DNA of 6,434 nt. Origin: Pyrodictiaceae archaeon (GTDB lineage Archaea > Thermoproteota > Thermoprotei_A > Sulfolobales > Pyrodictiaceae). Below are positions 1-5,086 of the stretch, piece by piece. The notes beneath the pieces were generated by a model that was given only the letters and a program-made list of their open reading frames with translations, was not told the DNA's origin and did not search any database. The DNA is taken from positions 1 to 6,434 of the forward strand of contig JALVKZ010000006.1 of NCBI GenBank assembly GCA_027033675.1, read 5' to 3'. Each line of letters opens with the position of its first letter. Position 1 is the first letter of the stretch. The position numbers and the translations under genes were made by a program.

Positions 1-242
1 TATAGACTTCTTAGTGCTCTTCTTACTACCTCCGGGTTACGGCCTAGAGCGGAGGCGATATCTTTTGCTATACCTCCGCGTTCATGTGTTATGAGATAGG
101 CTAGTACTTGCGCTTCTTCCTCGCTTAGCGAGAACACGCACTTCAATACACATCTTAGTCTTTGTGGATTGAAATCGTAGGGGATTTGTCGCTGGAATGT
201 TACTCTTCTATAAAACGTATCCGAGAATAAGCCAGAATCCAC
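1..242 (-). CDS. Winged-helix (TrmB/MarR-like) DNA-binding regulator, N-terminal part, cut by window edge
   Basis: This frame begins with GTG at 240-242 and stays open for 80 codons to the left edge, so the C-terminus is missing. The start is supported by a strong Shine-Dalgarno match (minus-strand GGAGG at 251-255) eight bases upstream. After about 30 N-terminal residues the protein reads VLKCVFSLSEEEAQVLAYL, then a helix-turn-helix with GIAKDIASALGRNPEVVRRA as the turn and recognition helix, about residues 56-75. The pattern 'Cys-Val-Phe-x-Leu-(S/T)-x-x-Glu ... Ile-Ala-x-x-Leu-Gly-Arg ... Val-x-Arg-Ala-Leu' resembles small archaeal TrmB-like winged-helix regulators. The role as a transcription regulator is inferred from the fold, and the target and ligand are unknown. 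It lies downstream of lysK on the same strand after a 156-base gap, so it probably has its own promoter. It could equally belong to an Lrs14-type or another wHTH family. Confidence 0.72.
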   Translation of the reverse strand, partial: MDSGLFSDTFYRRVTFQRQIPYDFNPQRLRCVLKCVFSLSEEEAQVLAYLITHERGGIAKDIASALGRNPEVVRRALRSL

Positions 243-250
243 TAAAGGCA

Positions 251-257
251 CCTCCAG
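251..257 (-). promoter_or_regulatory. Shine-Dalgarno site deciding the GTG start of the HTH regulator
   Basis: On the minus strand the bases read CTGGAGG, with the last G eight bases before the GTG codon at 240-242. This is the best Shine-Dalgarno match in the window. It argues for a leadered transcript and for the GTG start rather than an internal codon. Confidence 0.7.
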
Positions 258-294
258 TAAGGGGCTCCGTGTTTAATACTCCTCATTGTTTCCT

Positions 295-307
295 AAAAAC
301 GGTAACG
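295..307 (-). terminator. Possible T-run terminator after lysK
   Basis: On the minus strand CGTTACCG is followed by five T residues (295-299), about 100 bases beyond the lysK stop codon. Archaeal transcription often ends at short T-runs without a strong hairpin. No convincing stem is seen, so this is only a candidate. The rest of 243-398 holds AT-rich stretches (for example at 272-281 and 311-324) that could serve as TATA elements for the regulator gene, but none stands out. Confidence 0.28.
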
Positions 308-398
308 TGGGCTAAATATTAGAGAGTAGTACCTTATAGTGCTTTATCTAAGCAGTTAGGAGAAAGTTCATCAAAAGAGGATTCATTAGCGCATTCTG

Positions 399-2108
399 TT
401 ATATGCTTGTTAATCTCTTTACTACAAACTTTCTGTCTAGTAGTGCGAGTAAGGGGGCTGCCCTTGGCCCGCTATCTCTTCCTATGAACACCTTGTAGAA
501 GTACTTATAGAACTCTTTGCGCTCCTTGTTGCTCCAATCCCTGGTATACTCTATAAGTGTTGATTTTATGCTATCCTCATTCCATTCGCTGAGTGATTCT
601 AGGATTCTCCCCAGCTCCCTCAACTTGTCCCTATACTCTGTTGGTATCGAGGACAGTATCTCGTCACTTATCTCATCAAGGATTTTTATTCTCATATAGC
701 TTGGAGCATATAGCTGCGCCCATCTCTTGGCCCTAGGTAGGAGTGTCATAAGGCGCTGGATATCGAAGCTTGTCGGATTTTCTGGCATATGCCCGCTTCT
801 CTTGAGCCTTTTTAACGCTTCCTCGCGCCACATGTTCTCTGGAAGTATCTGGGCTAAGATAGCTACGTGGCTATAAGGTGGCTGCGCGGGCATCTTTTTC
901 GGTGGATTGCCACGAATGTAGCTTAGTTCATAACTCCTCTTCATTAACAAGTCTTCCTCGTCTTTACTGCTCGACTCTGCTCCATAGTATATTCGCTCTG
1001 CTTTGTAGTAGAGATTATAGTAGTTCGGTACCTCATGAAGACCTAAGCTTATTTTCCTCATGGGCGGTACTCGGAGGAAGAGAAAGCGCAATATCTCGGG
1101 ATGAGCTACCTCAAGCCATTCTCGTGGAGTAAATCCTATGAAGTCACTACTACTCATATCGGCCTCGCTGCCATCTGATCTTCGCAGTGCAACCCATTCA
1201 TAAGGTATCCCCTCGGGCGGAGCGACTCCAAAAAGCCCCGCTATCTCGTTAGCGCTATCTCTGCTACCACCAGGTGTTGCATGGTCTTTTCCATAAGGCT
1301 CAAAATCTACTCCTAAGGCCCACCAAACACCAACCCATTCTATTCTCCAGTTAAGCTTACCTTCCTCTATTGAAGCCCAGTCCTCGTTGCCGCAATTTCT
1401 GCACCTATAGCGCACATTTTCATAATCATTATCTACCTCGAGTGCCTCAGTCGAATCTATTCTACCACAACGCGAGCATATGGGCTCAAAGGGAATCCAT
1501 CCCTCAGGGTAGGGCTTACGCCCTCTGTACCTGTTCACTACTTTACGGACCTCGTCGCGTCGCCTAAGAACGTCTCTGACGAATTCTCTTAGTTTTCCAC
1601 GGTACATATCTGTCGTGGAAATAACCTCTACTTGTCCATCAGTAAACTCGTGCAAGTACGGGCCAAAGTCTAGCCAGAATCTCTCAACCCAGCTACTTAG
1701 CTCGCCAAGCGGGTCCGGTACACGTATTAGAGGCCATCCTATGTACTTCTTAGCCTTCTCCGGATCCCTGAATACCCTTAGCTGGCTCTCCTTACCCTTC
1801 CACGCATCCTGTGTATAGAGTGTTAGGTATTGTTTTATTCTTAGGCCTCTTTCGGTAAGTATTCTACGTAGAACCTCGGGGATAATCACTTCTCCTCTAA
1901 GCCTGCCAACGTGCTGGAGACCTGATACCGATAATCCTCCATTGAATACAAGGACTTCCTTGTTACGTTTCCGCAGTCTTTGTTCAAGCCAGTCGGCAAG
2001 GGCATCTATCCAGTGCTTTACACCATCACTTGTTCTTATAATTGGCTCTCTAAGAAATTTCTCCTTGCGGACCTCAGCCACGCTCAACGCTAAGCTACAC
2101 CTGCTCAT
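399..2108 (-). CDS. lysK: Lysyl-tRNA synthetase, class I (archaeal type)
   Basis: Attaches lysine to tRNA-Lys in the cytoplasm using ATP. This is the class I form, unrelated to the class II LysRS of most bacteria and eukaryotes. The 569-residue protein has the HIGH-type motif SGLQHVG at residues 62-68, a CxxC/CxxC zinc ribbon (C211, C214, C236, C239) between the two halves of the Rossmann domain, and the class I LysRS signature YGKDHATPGGSRDSANEI near residues 273-290. The expected KMSKS loop is present only as DMSSSD (317-322). After it come the family's 'FTPREWLEVAHPEILRFL' block and a helical C-terminal tRNA-binding domain. The start is the only ATG before the core, giving about 30 extra N-terminal residues; TTG (residue 8) and GTG (residue 10) are in frame but lack a ribosome site. 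It lies between tfb upstream and an HTH gene downstream, with gaps of 147 and 156 bases, so it is probably monocistronic. The call of class and substrate is secure; activity with the altered loop is not shown. Confidence 0.95.
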   Translation of the reverse strand: MSRCSLALSVAEVRKEKFLREPIIRTSDGVKHWIDALADWLEQRLRKRNKEVLVFNGGLSVSGLQHVGRLRGEVIIPEVLRRILTERGLRIKQYLTLYTQDAWKGKESQLRVFRDPEKAKKYIGWPLIRVPDPLGELSSWVERFWLDFGPYLHEFTDGQVEVISTTDMYRGKLREFVRDVLRRRDEVRKVVNRYRGRKPYPEGWIPFEPICSRCGRIDSTEALEVDNDYENVRYRCRNCGNEDWASIEEGKLNWRIEWVGVWWALGVDFEPYGKDHATPGGSRDSANEIAGLFGVAPPEGIPYEWVALRRSDGSEADMSSSDFIGFTPREWLEVAHPEILRFLFLRVPPMRKISLGLHEVPNYYNLYYKAERIYYGAESSSKDEEDLLMKRSYELSYIRGNPPKKMPAQPPYSHVAILAQILPENMWREEALKRLKRSGHMPENPTSFDIQRLMTLLPRAKRWAQLYAPSYMRIKILDEISDEILSSIPTEYRDKLRELGRILESLSEWNEDSIKSTLIEYTRDWSNKERKEFYKYFYKVFIGRDSGPRAAPLLALLDRKFVVKRLTSI

Positions 2109-2147
2109 AAGCCCCTATGTCTGGCCGAAAAAGCTGGTTCTAGAGCA

Positions 2148-2170
2148 CCATTATTTAAGGATTTAATAAG
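2148..2170 (-). promoter_or_regulatory. Candidate lysK promoter (BRE/TATA region)
   Basis: The minus strand carries two overlapping TATA-like stretches here, CTTATTAAAT and CCTTAAATAA. Either would place the transcription start about 22-35 bases before the lysK ATG at 2106-2108. The only purine-rich stretch before the ATG (AGGGG at 2112-2116) is just three bases away, closer than a usual Shine-Dalgarno site. The rest of the 147-base gap shows no gene. Confidence 0.45.
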
Positions 2171-2255
2171 TATCTCTACAAGGCTATATAGAAAACAACG
2201 ACTTGGAGGAGTATCGAAAATACAAGAACTAATAAGGTATAAGATGTATTAATTG

Positions 2256-3185
2256 TTATTGTGCCGGTAGAGGGATGTTTAGCTTCTGCACTAACTCCTT
2301 ATAGCGATTCCTAACTGTTACCTCAGTCACGCCTGCCGCTGCTGCGATCTCTTTCTGCGTTCGGCGTTCTCCAAGCTCTAGTGCAGCAATGTATATAGCT
2401 GCTGCCGCGAGCCCAGCCGGGTCCTTTCCAGCTGTAAGGCCTAAGCGGCGAGCCTGGATTAGTATCTCCGCGGCTCTTCGCTCAACTGCGGGGCTGAGCC
2501 GGAGAGCCGAAACTATTCTAGATACATACCTAACAGGATCAACTATAGGCATACGGAGCTTTAGTTCACGCACTATTAGCCTATAGCAACGAGCAACCTC
2601 CTTTCTTCCACCCTTAACAAGCTCTGCTATATCATCTATGCTCCTTGGTATACCACGTATTCTGCAAGCAGCGTATACAGCGGCTGCAGCCATGGACTCC
2701 AAGCTGCGGCCACGAACAAGACCCTTTTCCGCAGCCTGCCTATAGATCATCATTGCTGTATCAATAATGCTGCGTGGAAGATTGAGTGCATCAACGAACC
2801 TTGTTATCTCGCGTACTGCCTGCTCTATGTTCTTCTCTATACTCGTAGCCGCCCTGAGCTTAGCCTGGAGCCTGCGAAGACGACTTGCCTCAAGCCTTAC
2901 ACGGGCTTCAAGCTTACGACCAGATGCGTCACGATAGCTTGAGATCGTGGTTAATAGACCATAGTCGGGCAAGGTGTGCGTAAGTGGGCTACCTACTCTG
3001 CTTCTCCGTGTCTTCTCTTCGGGCGTGTATGCACGCCACTCGGGGCCACTATCTATTACCTTCTCCTCTACTACTTCACCTGTAAGTGTACATATGTACT
3101 CTCCTCTTTCCTCGTCAAATACTATGTACTCCGGTGGACACTCACTCTGCTCATGCTTTTCCTCGTTGAGAAGCTCCTCTTCCAT
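2256..3185 (-). CDS. tfb: Transcription initiation factor B (TFB, TFIIB homologue)
   Basis: Binds the TBP-TATA complex, reads the BRE and recruits RNA polymerase. The 309-residue protein has the standard order. An N-terminal ribbon (about 14-40) contains FDEERGEYIC. The B-reader/linker (about 44-70) includes SGPEWRAYTPEEK and RSRVG. Two cyclin-like repeats follow (about 105-205 and 210-305), each with the 'AAAAVYAACR/AAAAIYIA' core helix, and the C-terminal repeat ends in the BRE-recognition helix-turn-helix TQKEIAAAAGVTEVTVRNRY (276-295). The ribbon has only two cysteines (C16, C32), with Pro-Glu and Leu-Thr where the partner cysteines would be. As I recall, Sulfolobus-type crenarchaeal TFBs show the same pattern, so this supports the lineage rather than decay. 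The ATG at 3183-3185 has GAGGGGT (3193-3199) seven bases upstream. It sits between aIF1 and lysK on the same strand. Many archaea have several TFBs; whether this is the main one cannot be told here. Confidence 0.96.
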   Translation of the reverse strand: MEEELLNEEKHEQSECPPEYIVFDEERGEYICTLTGEVVEEKVIDSGPEWRAYTPEEKTRRSRVGSPLTHTLPDYGLLTTISSYRDASGRKLEARVRLEASRLRRLQAKLRAATSIEKNIEQAVREITRFVDALNLPRSIIDTAMMIYRQAAEKGLVRGRSLESMAAAAVYAACRIRGIPRSIDDIAELVKGGRKEVARCYRLIVRELKLRMPIVDPVRYVSRIVSALRLSPAVERRAAEILIQARRLGLTAGKDPAGLAAAAIYIAALELGERRTQKEIAAAAGVTEVTVRNRYKELVQKLNIPLPAQ

Positions 3186-3192
3186 GCATATT

Positions 3193-3199
3193 ACCCCTC
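3193..3199 (-). promoter_or_regulatory. Shine-Dalgarno site of tfb
   Basis: Minus-strand GAGGGGT lies seven bases before the tfb ATG. It supports that ATG over the out-of-frame ATG four bases further upstream. Confidence 0.6.
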
Positions 3200-3248
3200 A
3201 CAGAAAAGCGAAACCCTTAAAGTCCGTAACATCCTATTCTCAAAGAAT

Positions 3249-3264
3249 GGTATTATATACTTTT
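3249..3264 (-). promoter_or_regulatory. Candidate tfb promoter (TATA box)
   Basis: The minus strand reads AAAAGTATATAATACC: an A-rich BRE-like stretch followed by a strong TATA element. This predicts a start of transcription near 3230 and a leader of about 45 bases. A second, weaker option is CTTTAAGG around 3215-3222, which would give a leader of only a few bases. If TFB regulates itself, this is the site to examine. Confidence 0.45.
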
Positions 3265-3317
3265 CCCTCAATAAAAGCAACCGAGCTACGCGAATCACCG
3301 AGTAATAACAAAGGTAC

Positions 3318-3322
3318 AAAAA
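3318..3322 (-). terminator. Possible T-run terminator after the aIF1 gene
   Basis: The minus strand carries TTTTT within CTGTTTTTGTAC, 36 bases past the aIF1 stop codon, with a second T-rich stretch (AAATTTTC) right after the stop. No clear hairpin precedes it, as is usual for archaeal terminators. Confidence 0.35.
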
Positions 3323-3357
3323 CAGGGATAATATTTAGAGAATAAGCAGAAAATTTC

Positions 3358-3669
3358 TTATTCGACTATTATGATATTCTCCTCGGGAAAGCCCATCTCT
3401 ATTAGTATCTGCTTTACACGATGACGGTGATCGCCTTGCAGCTCTATATGCCCGTTCTTATACGTTCCACCTGTTGCTAGTCGCGATTTTAGCTCTGATG
3501 CTAGTTTTTTCAAATCTATCTCTTTCTCATCCAAGCCCTCTATTATTGTTACCTCTCGGCGATGCTTTCTTCGCTCAAGTCTTATCTTGATAACTTGTTG
3601 CTCGCGTGCGAGTTGCTCACAAAGCTCTGGTGGAAGACCGCCACAAAGTGATGAGAGTTCACCGCTCAT
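3358..3669 (-). CDS. Translation initiation factor aIF1 (SUI1 family)
   Basis: Binds the small ribosomal subunit near the P site and enforces fidelity of start-codon choice. With the start at 3667-3669 the protein has 103 residues, the usual length for archaeal aIF1. It contains the family's landmarks in order: [20 protein letters not shown] near the N-terminus, EVTIIEGL in the first core strand, the [18 protein letters not shown] block (the most conserved SUI1 segment), and the C-terminal [12 protein letters not shown]. An open frame continues upstream for 52 more codons to 3825. That stretch is Ser/Arg-rich, unlike the family, and antisense to the start of rpoP, so I reject it. No Shine-Dalgarno site precedes the chosen ATG, so a leaderless message is plausible; weak AT-rich boxes lie at 3683-3703. 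It is divergent from rpoP, with 112 bases between start codons. Confidence 0.93.
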   Translation of the reverse strand: MSGELSSLCGGLPPELCEQLAREQQVIKIRLERRKHRREVTIIEGLDEKEIDLKKLASELKSRLATGGTYKNGHIELQGDHRHRVKQILIEMGFPEENIIIVE

Positions 3670-3687
3670 AGGGTATGCATCCCTTAT
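3668..3687. repeat. Imperfect palindrome abutting the aIF1 start codon
   Basis: The plus strand reads ATAGGG, a seven-base centre containing the self-complementary ATGCAT, then CCCTTAT. AGGG and CCCT pair exactly; the outer bases pair with one extra base on the right. It lies at the 5' edge of the aIF1 coding region, overlapping the start codon. It could be an operator or a small hairpin in a leadered message, or chance. Confidence 0.3.
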
Positions 3688-3733
3688 CAAAGCTCTTATT
3701 CTCTTTGCTCCGCGCTCTGATTCGCCGAGAGTA

Positions 3734-3743
3734 TTCTTATAAG
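3734..3743 (+). promoter_or_regulatory. Candidate rpoP promoter (TATA box)
   Basis: TTCTTATAAG is a good archaeal TATA element. Its centre at about 3740 predicts a transcription start near 3765. That would exclude the ATG at 3758 and leave a leader of about 17 bases before the ATG at 3782. Confidence 0.5.
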
Positions 3744-3768
3744 GGTTTCGCGCAAGTATGCTGTCTAC

Positions 3769-3773
3769 GGGAG
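3769..3773 (+). promoter_or_regulatory. Shine-Dalgarno site supporting the rpoP start at 3782
   Basis: GGGAG ends eight bases before the ATG at 3782-3784. Together with the TATA element at 3734-3743 it favours this start. Confidence 0.5.
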
Positions 3774-3781
3774 AGACTGGC

Positions 3782-3985
3782 ATGGAGTTATACGAGCCAC
3801 GCGAGGACGAGGAGTTCGAGACCATTAAGGATAAGGGCTTGATCCGTTATCGCTGTGGAAGATGCGGGATGGAGTTCACAGCCTTAGACCTGGAATACAT
3901 GCCCACTATTAAGTGCCCATATTGCGGCTATCGCGTCGTCTACAAGGTCCGCCCCCCGGGTAGGAAACTGATAAAGGCCATATAA
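3782..3985 (+). CDS. rpoP: DNA-directed RNA polymerase subunit P (Rpo12, RPB12/RPABC4 homologue)
   Basis: A small zinc-binding subunit of the archaeal RNA polymerase, homologous to eukaryotic Rpb12, that helps hold together the Rpo3/Rpo10/Rpo11 assembly platform. The core reads [11 protein letters not shown], then [17 protein letters not shown] and a basic tail ending in KLIKAI. The two CxxC pairs (residues 25/28 and 42/45) form the zinc ribbon. From the ATG at 3782 it has 67 residues, about 19 more than the usual 48, with an acidic N-terminal segment ([13 protein letters not shown]). The TATA and Shine-Dalgarno positions support this start. A TTG at 3839-3841 preceded by AAGGATAAGGG would give exactly 48 residues, so the extension is not certain. 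The ATG at 3758 is less likely because it falls upstream of the predicted transcription start. The gene is divergent from aIF1 and convergent with the ureohydrolase gene. Function is secure; the N-terminus is not. Confidence 0.93.
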   Translation: MELYEPREDEEFETIKDKGLIRYRCGRCGMEFTALDLEYMPTIKCPYCGYRVVYKVRPPGRKLIKAI

Positions 3986-4010
3986 TGATGCACTCTATCA
4001 ACTACCGAGG

Positions 4011-4015
4011 TTTTT
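4011..4015 (+). terminator. Possible T-run terminator after rpoP
   Basis: TTTTT follows CCGAGG, 25 bases beyond the rpoP stop codon, in the 92-base gap between the convergent genes rpoP and agmatinase. No strong stem is seen. No comparable T-run is visible on the opposite strand for the agmatinase transcript. Confidence 0.4.
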
Positions 4016-4077
4016 ATCTATGTAAATTAGATTAAGATACTCAAATATGTCGTTGGCGGTATAGTATTATCATTGTA

Positions 4078-5004
4078 TCATTCCTTCGTCATTAGTGCTT
4101 TTAGCGCTATTAATTCTACCGCTGTTTTTGCAGCTAATATAGATGTTATCCCATTACAGTCATGGGGCGGCGTCAATTCTACTATATCTGCAGCCAATAT
4201 ATCCGTCCCGGATTCCAATACCGCTTTATATAATATATCATAGAGCTGCCATGGAGCTAAGCCCTCAGGCTCAGGATTACCGACCCCTGGTGCATAAGCT
4301 GGGTCGAATACGTCCATATCAATTGACACATATATGCTGCTACAGTTGTTTTTATCTAGCCAGCGATGCACCTTGTTAATTACTCCTCTTATTCCGAGAA
4401 GCCTTACATCTATCGGTGTAACGTATTCTACTCCCTTACGTCTAGCATAGTCAAGTTCCTCTCTACTAAACGCTCTAACACCAACGACCATTACGTTGCT
4501 AGATCCGTACTTCTCTACTATTCTCCGAAGTACACAAGCATGACTATATGGGTCCTCCATGTACTGATCTCTTAGGTCGAAATGAGCATCAAAGACTAGG
4601 AGACAAGCATTATTATTGATCCTTTTACTAGCCGCATACGTAGCTATGGTTATTGTATGCTCTCCTCCTAAAGATAAGAGGAACTTATCCTTATGCGACG
4701 CCATAGTCTCGTATGTTATTTCTTCTATCCTACGGAGCGCATCTTGAGGATTAATAGGCAGTATTATGTCTCCTAAATCACTTATGCCGTAATCATCAAC
4801 GTCGCGCGATGCACGCAGCGAGTAGAACTCTATGTTGGCCGCGGCTACGCGGATAGCATGAGGCCCGAACCTTGATCCTGGGCGATAGCTCGAAGTAAAA
4901 TCATAAGGTATACCAACTATAAGGGCTACTGCTTCCGAAGGCGGCACCTCTACTCCACCAAAGACCATACCAGCCCGACTAAGATATAGATCTGCGATGC
5001 CCAT
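4078..5004 (-). CDS. speB: Agmatinase-like ureohydrolase (arginase/agmatinase family)
   Basis: Hydrolyses the guanidino group of agmatine to putrescine and urea with a two-metal (manganese-type) centre. From the ATG at 5002-5004 it has 308 residues, a normal family length. Metal ligands visible are H116 in SLGGEH, D139/H141/D143 in DAHFD, and D229/D231 in SIDMD. The segment SIDMDVFDPAYAPG with a later G248 fits the third ureohydrolase signature, and the conserved acidic E276 sits in ADIVELTPPHD. RPGSRFGPHAIR near residue 41 is the usual N-terminal block. An open frame continues 37 codons upstream to 5115, but that part crosses the glyS start and lacks family similarity. GGAG lies just three bases before the chosen ATG, so a leaderless or short-leader message is possible. 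In some thermophilic archaea such enzymes act on N1-aminopropylagmatine to give spermidine directly, so the exact substrate is open. Guanidinobutyrase is another alternative. Confidence 0.9.
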   Translation of the reverse strand: MGIADLYLSRAGMVFGGVEVPPSEAVALIVGIPYDFTSSYRPGSRFGPHAIRVAAANIEFYSLRASRDVDDYGISDLGDIILPINPQDALRRIEEITYETMASHKDKFLLSLGGEHTITIATYAASKRINNNACLLVFDAHFDLRDQYMEDPYSHACVLRRIVEKYGSSNVMVVGVRAFSREELDYARRKGVEYVTPIDVRLLGIRGVINKVHRWLDKNNCSSIYVSIDMDVFDPAYAPGVGNPEPEGLAPWQLYDILYKAVLESGTDILAADIVELTPPHDCNGITSILAAKTAVELIALKALMTKE

Positions 5005-5030
5005 TTCTCCACGCCTTGTAGAGTAGAATA

Positions 5031-5052
5031 GCCTAAAAGGTAGTATTATAGG
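5031..5052. promoter_or_regulatory. Divergent promoter region shared by agmatinase gene and glyS
   Basis: The 82 bases between the two start codons contain GCCTAAAAGG followed by TAGTATTATAGG. TATTATA at 5044-5050, read forward, predicts a glyS transcription start near 5072. Read on the minus strand as CCTATAATA, the same bases predict an agmatinase transcript starting near 5022, with a leader of about 18 bases. CCTAAAAGG, nearly self-complementary, could also serve either direction. Which element serves which gene is inferred only from spacing. Confidence 0.42.
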
Positions 5053-5074
5053 CCCCTCGTACCTAGGGCTTGGC

Positions 5075-5079
5075 GGGGT
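5075..5079 (+). promoter_or_regulatory. Probable Shine-Dalgarno site of glyS
   Basis: GGGGT lies seven bases before the ATG at 5087. It fits the start that the family's N-terminus also supports. Confidence 0.45.
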
Positions 5080-5086
5080 AGATTCT

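Noticed and set aside
364..395. Possible C/D box small RNA on the minus strand downstream of lysK (TTGATGA)
   Set aside because: No matching D box is seen and the first base of the C box is not a purine.
517..2166. Five plus-strand open frames of 60-84 codons within lysK
   Set aside because: All are antisense shadows of a confidently identified synthetase, with Ser/Leu-rich composition and no start signals.
2170..2232. Small plus-strand frame after GGAGG in the lysK-tfb gap, ending in EEYRKYKN
   Set aside because: It has no ATG or GTG start, is about 20 codons long at most, and shares its frame with an antisense shadow of lysK. The GGAGG at 2205-2209 has no start codon behind it.
2974..3345. 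Plus-strand open frames of 109 and 123 codons opposite the tfb 5' end
   Set aside because: They are antisense to a clear TFB gene, have biased Ser/Leu/Tyr composition, and show no recognisable domain or ribosome site.
3670..3825. 52-codon upstream extension of the aIF1 frame
   Set aside because: It is Ser/Arg-rich and unlike SUI1 proteins, and it is antisense to the 5' end and promoter of rpoP. Starting at 3669 gives the normal family length.
3981..4016. Possible C/D box small RNA near the rpoP stop (ATGATGC resembling a C box)
   Set aside because: No CTGA D box follows at a suitable distance and the C box match is imperfect.
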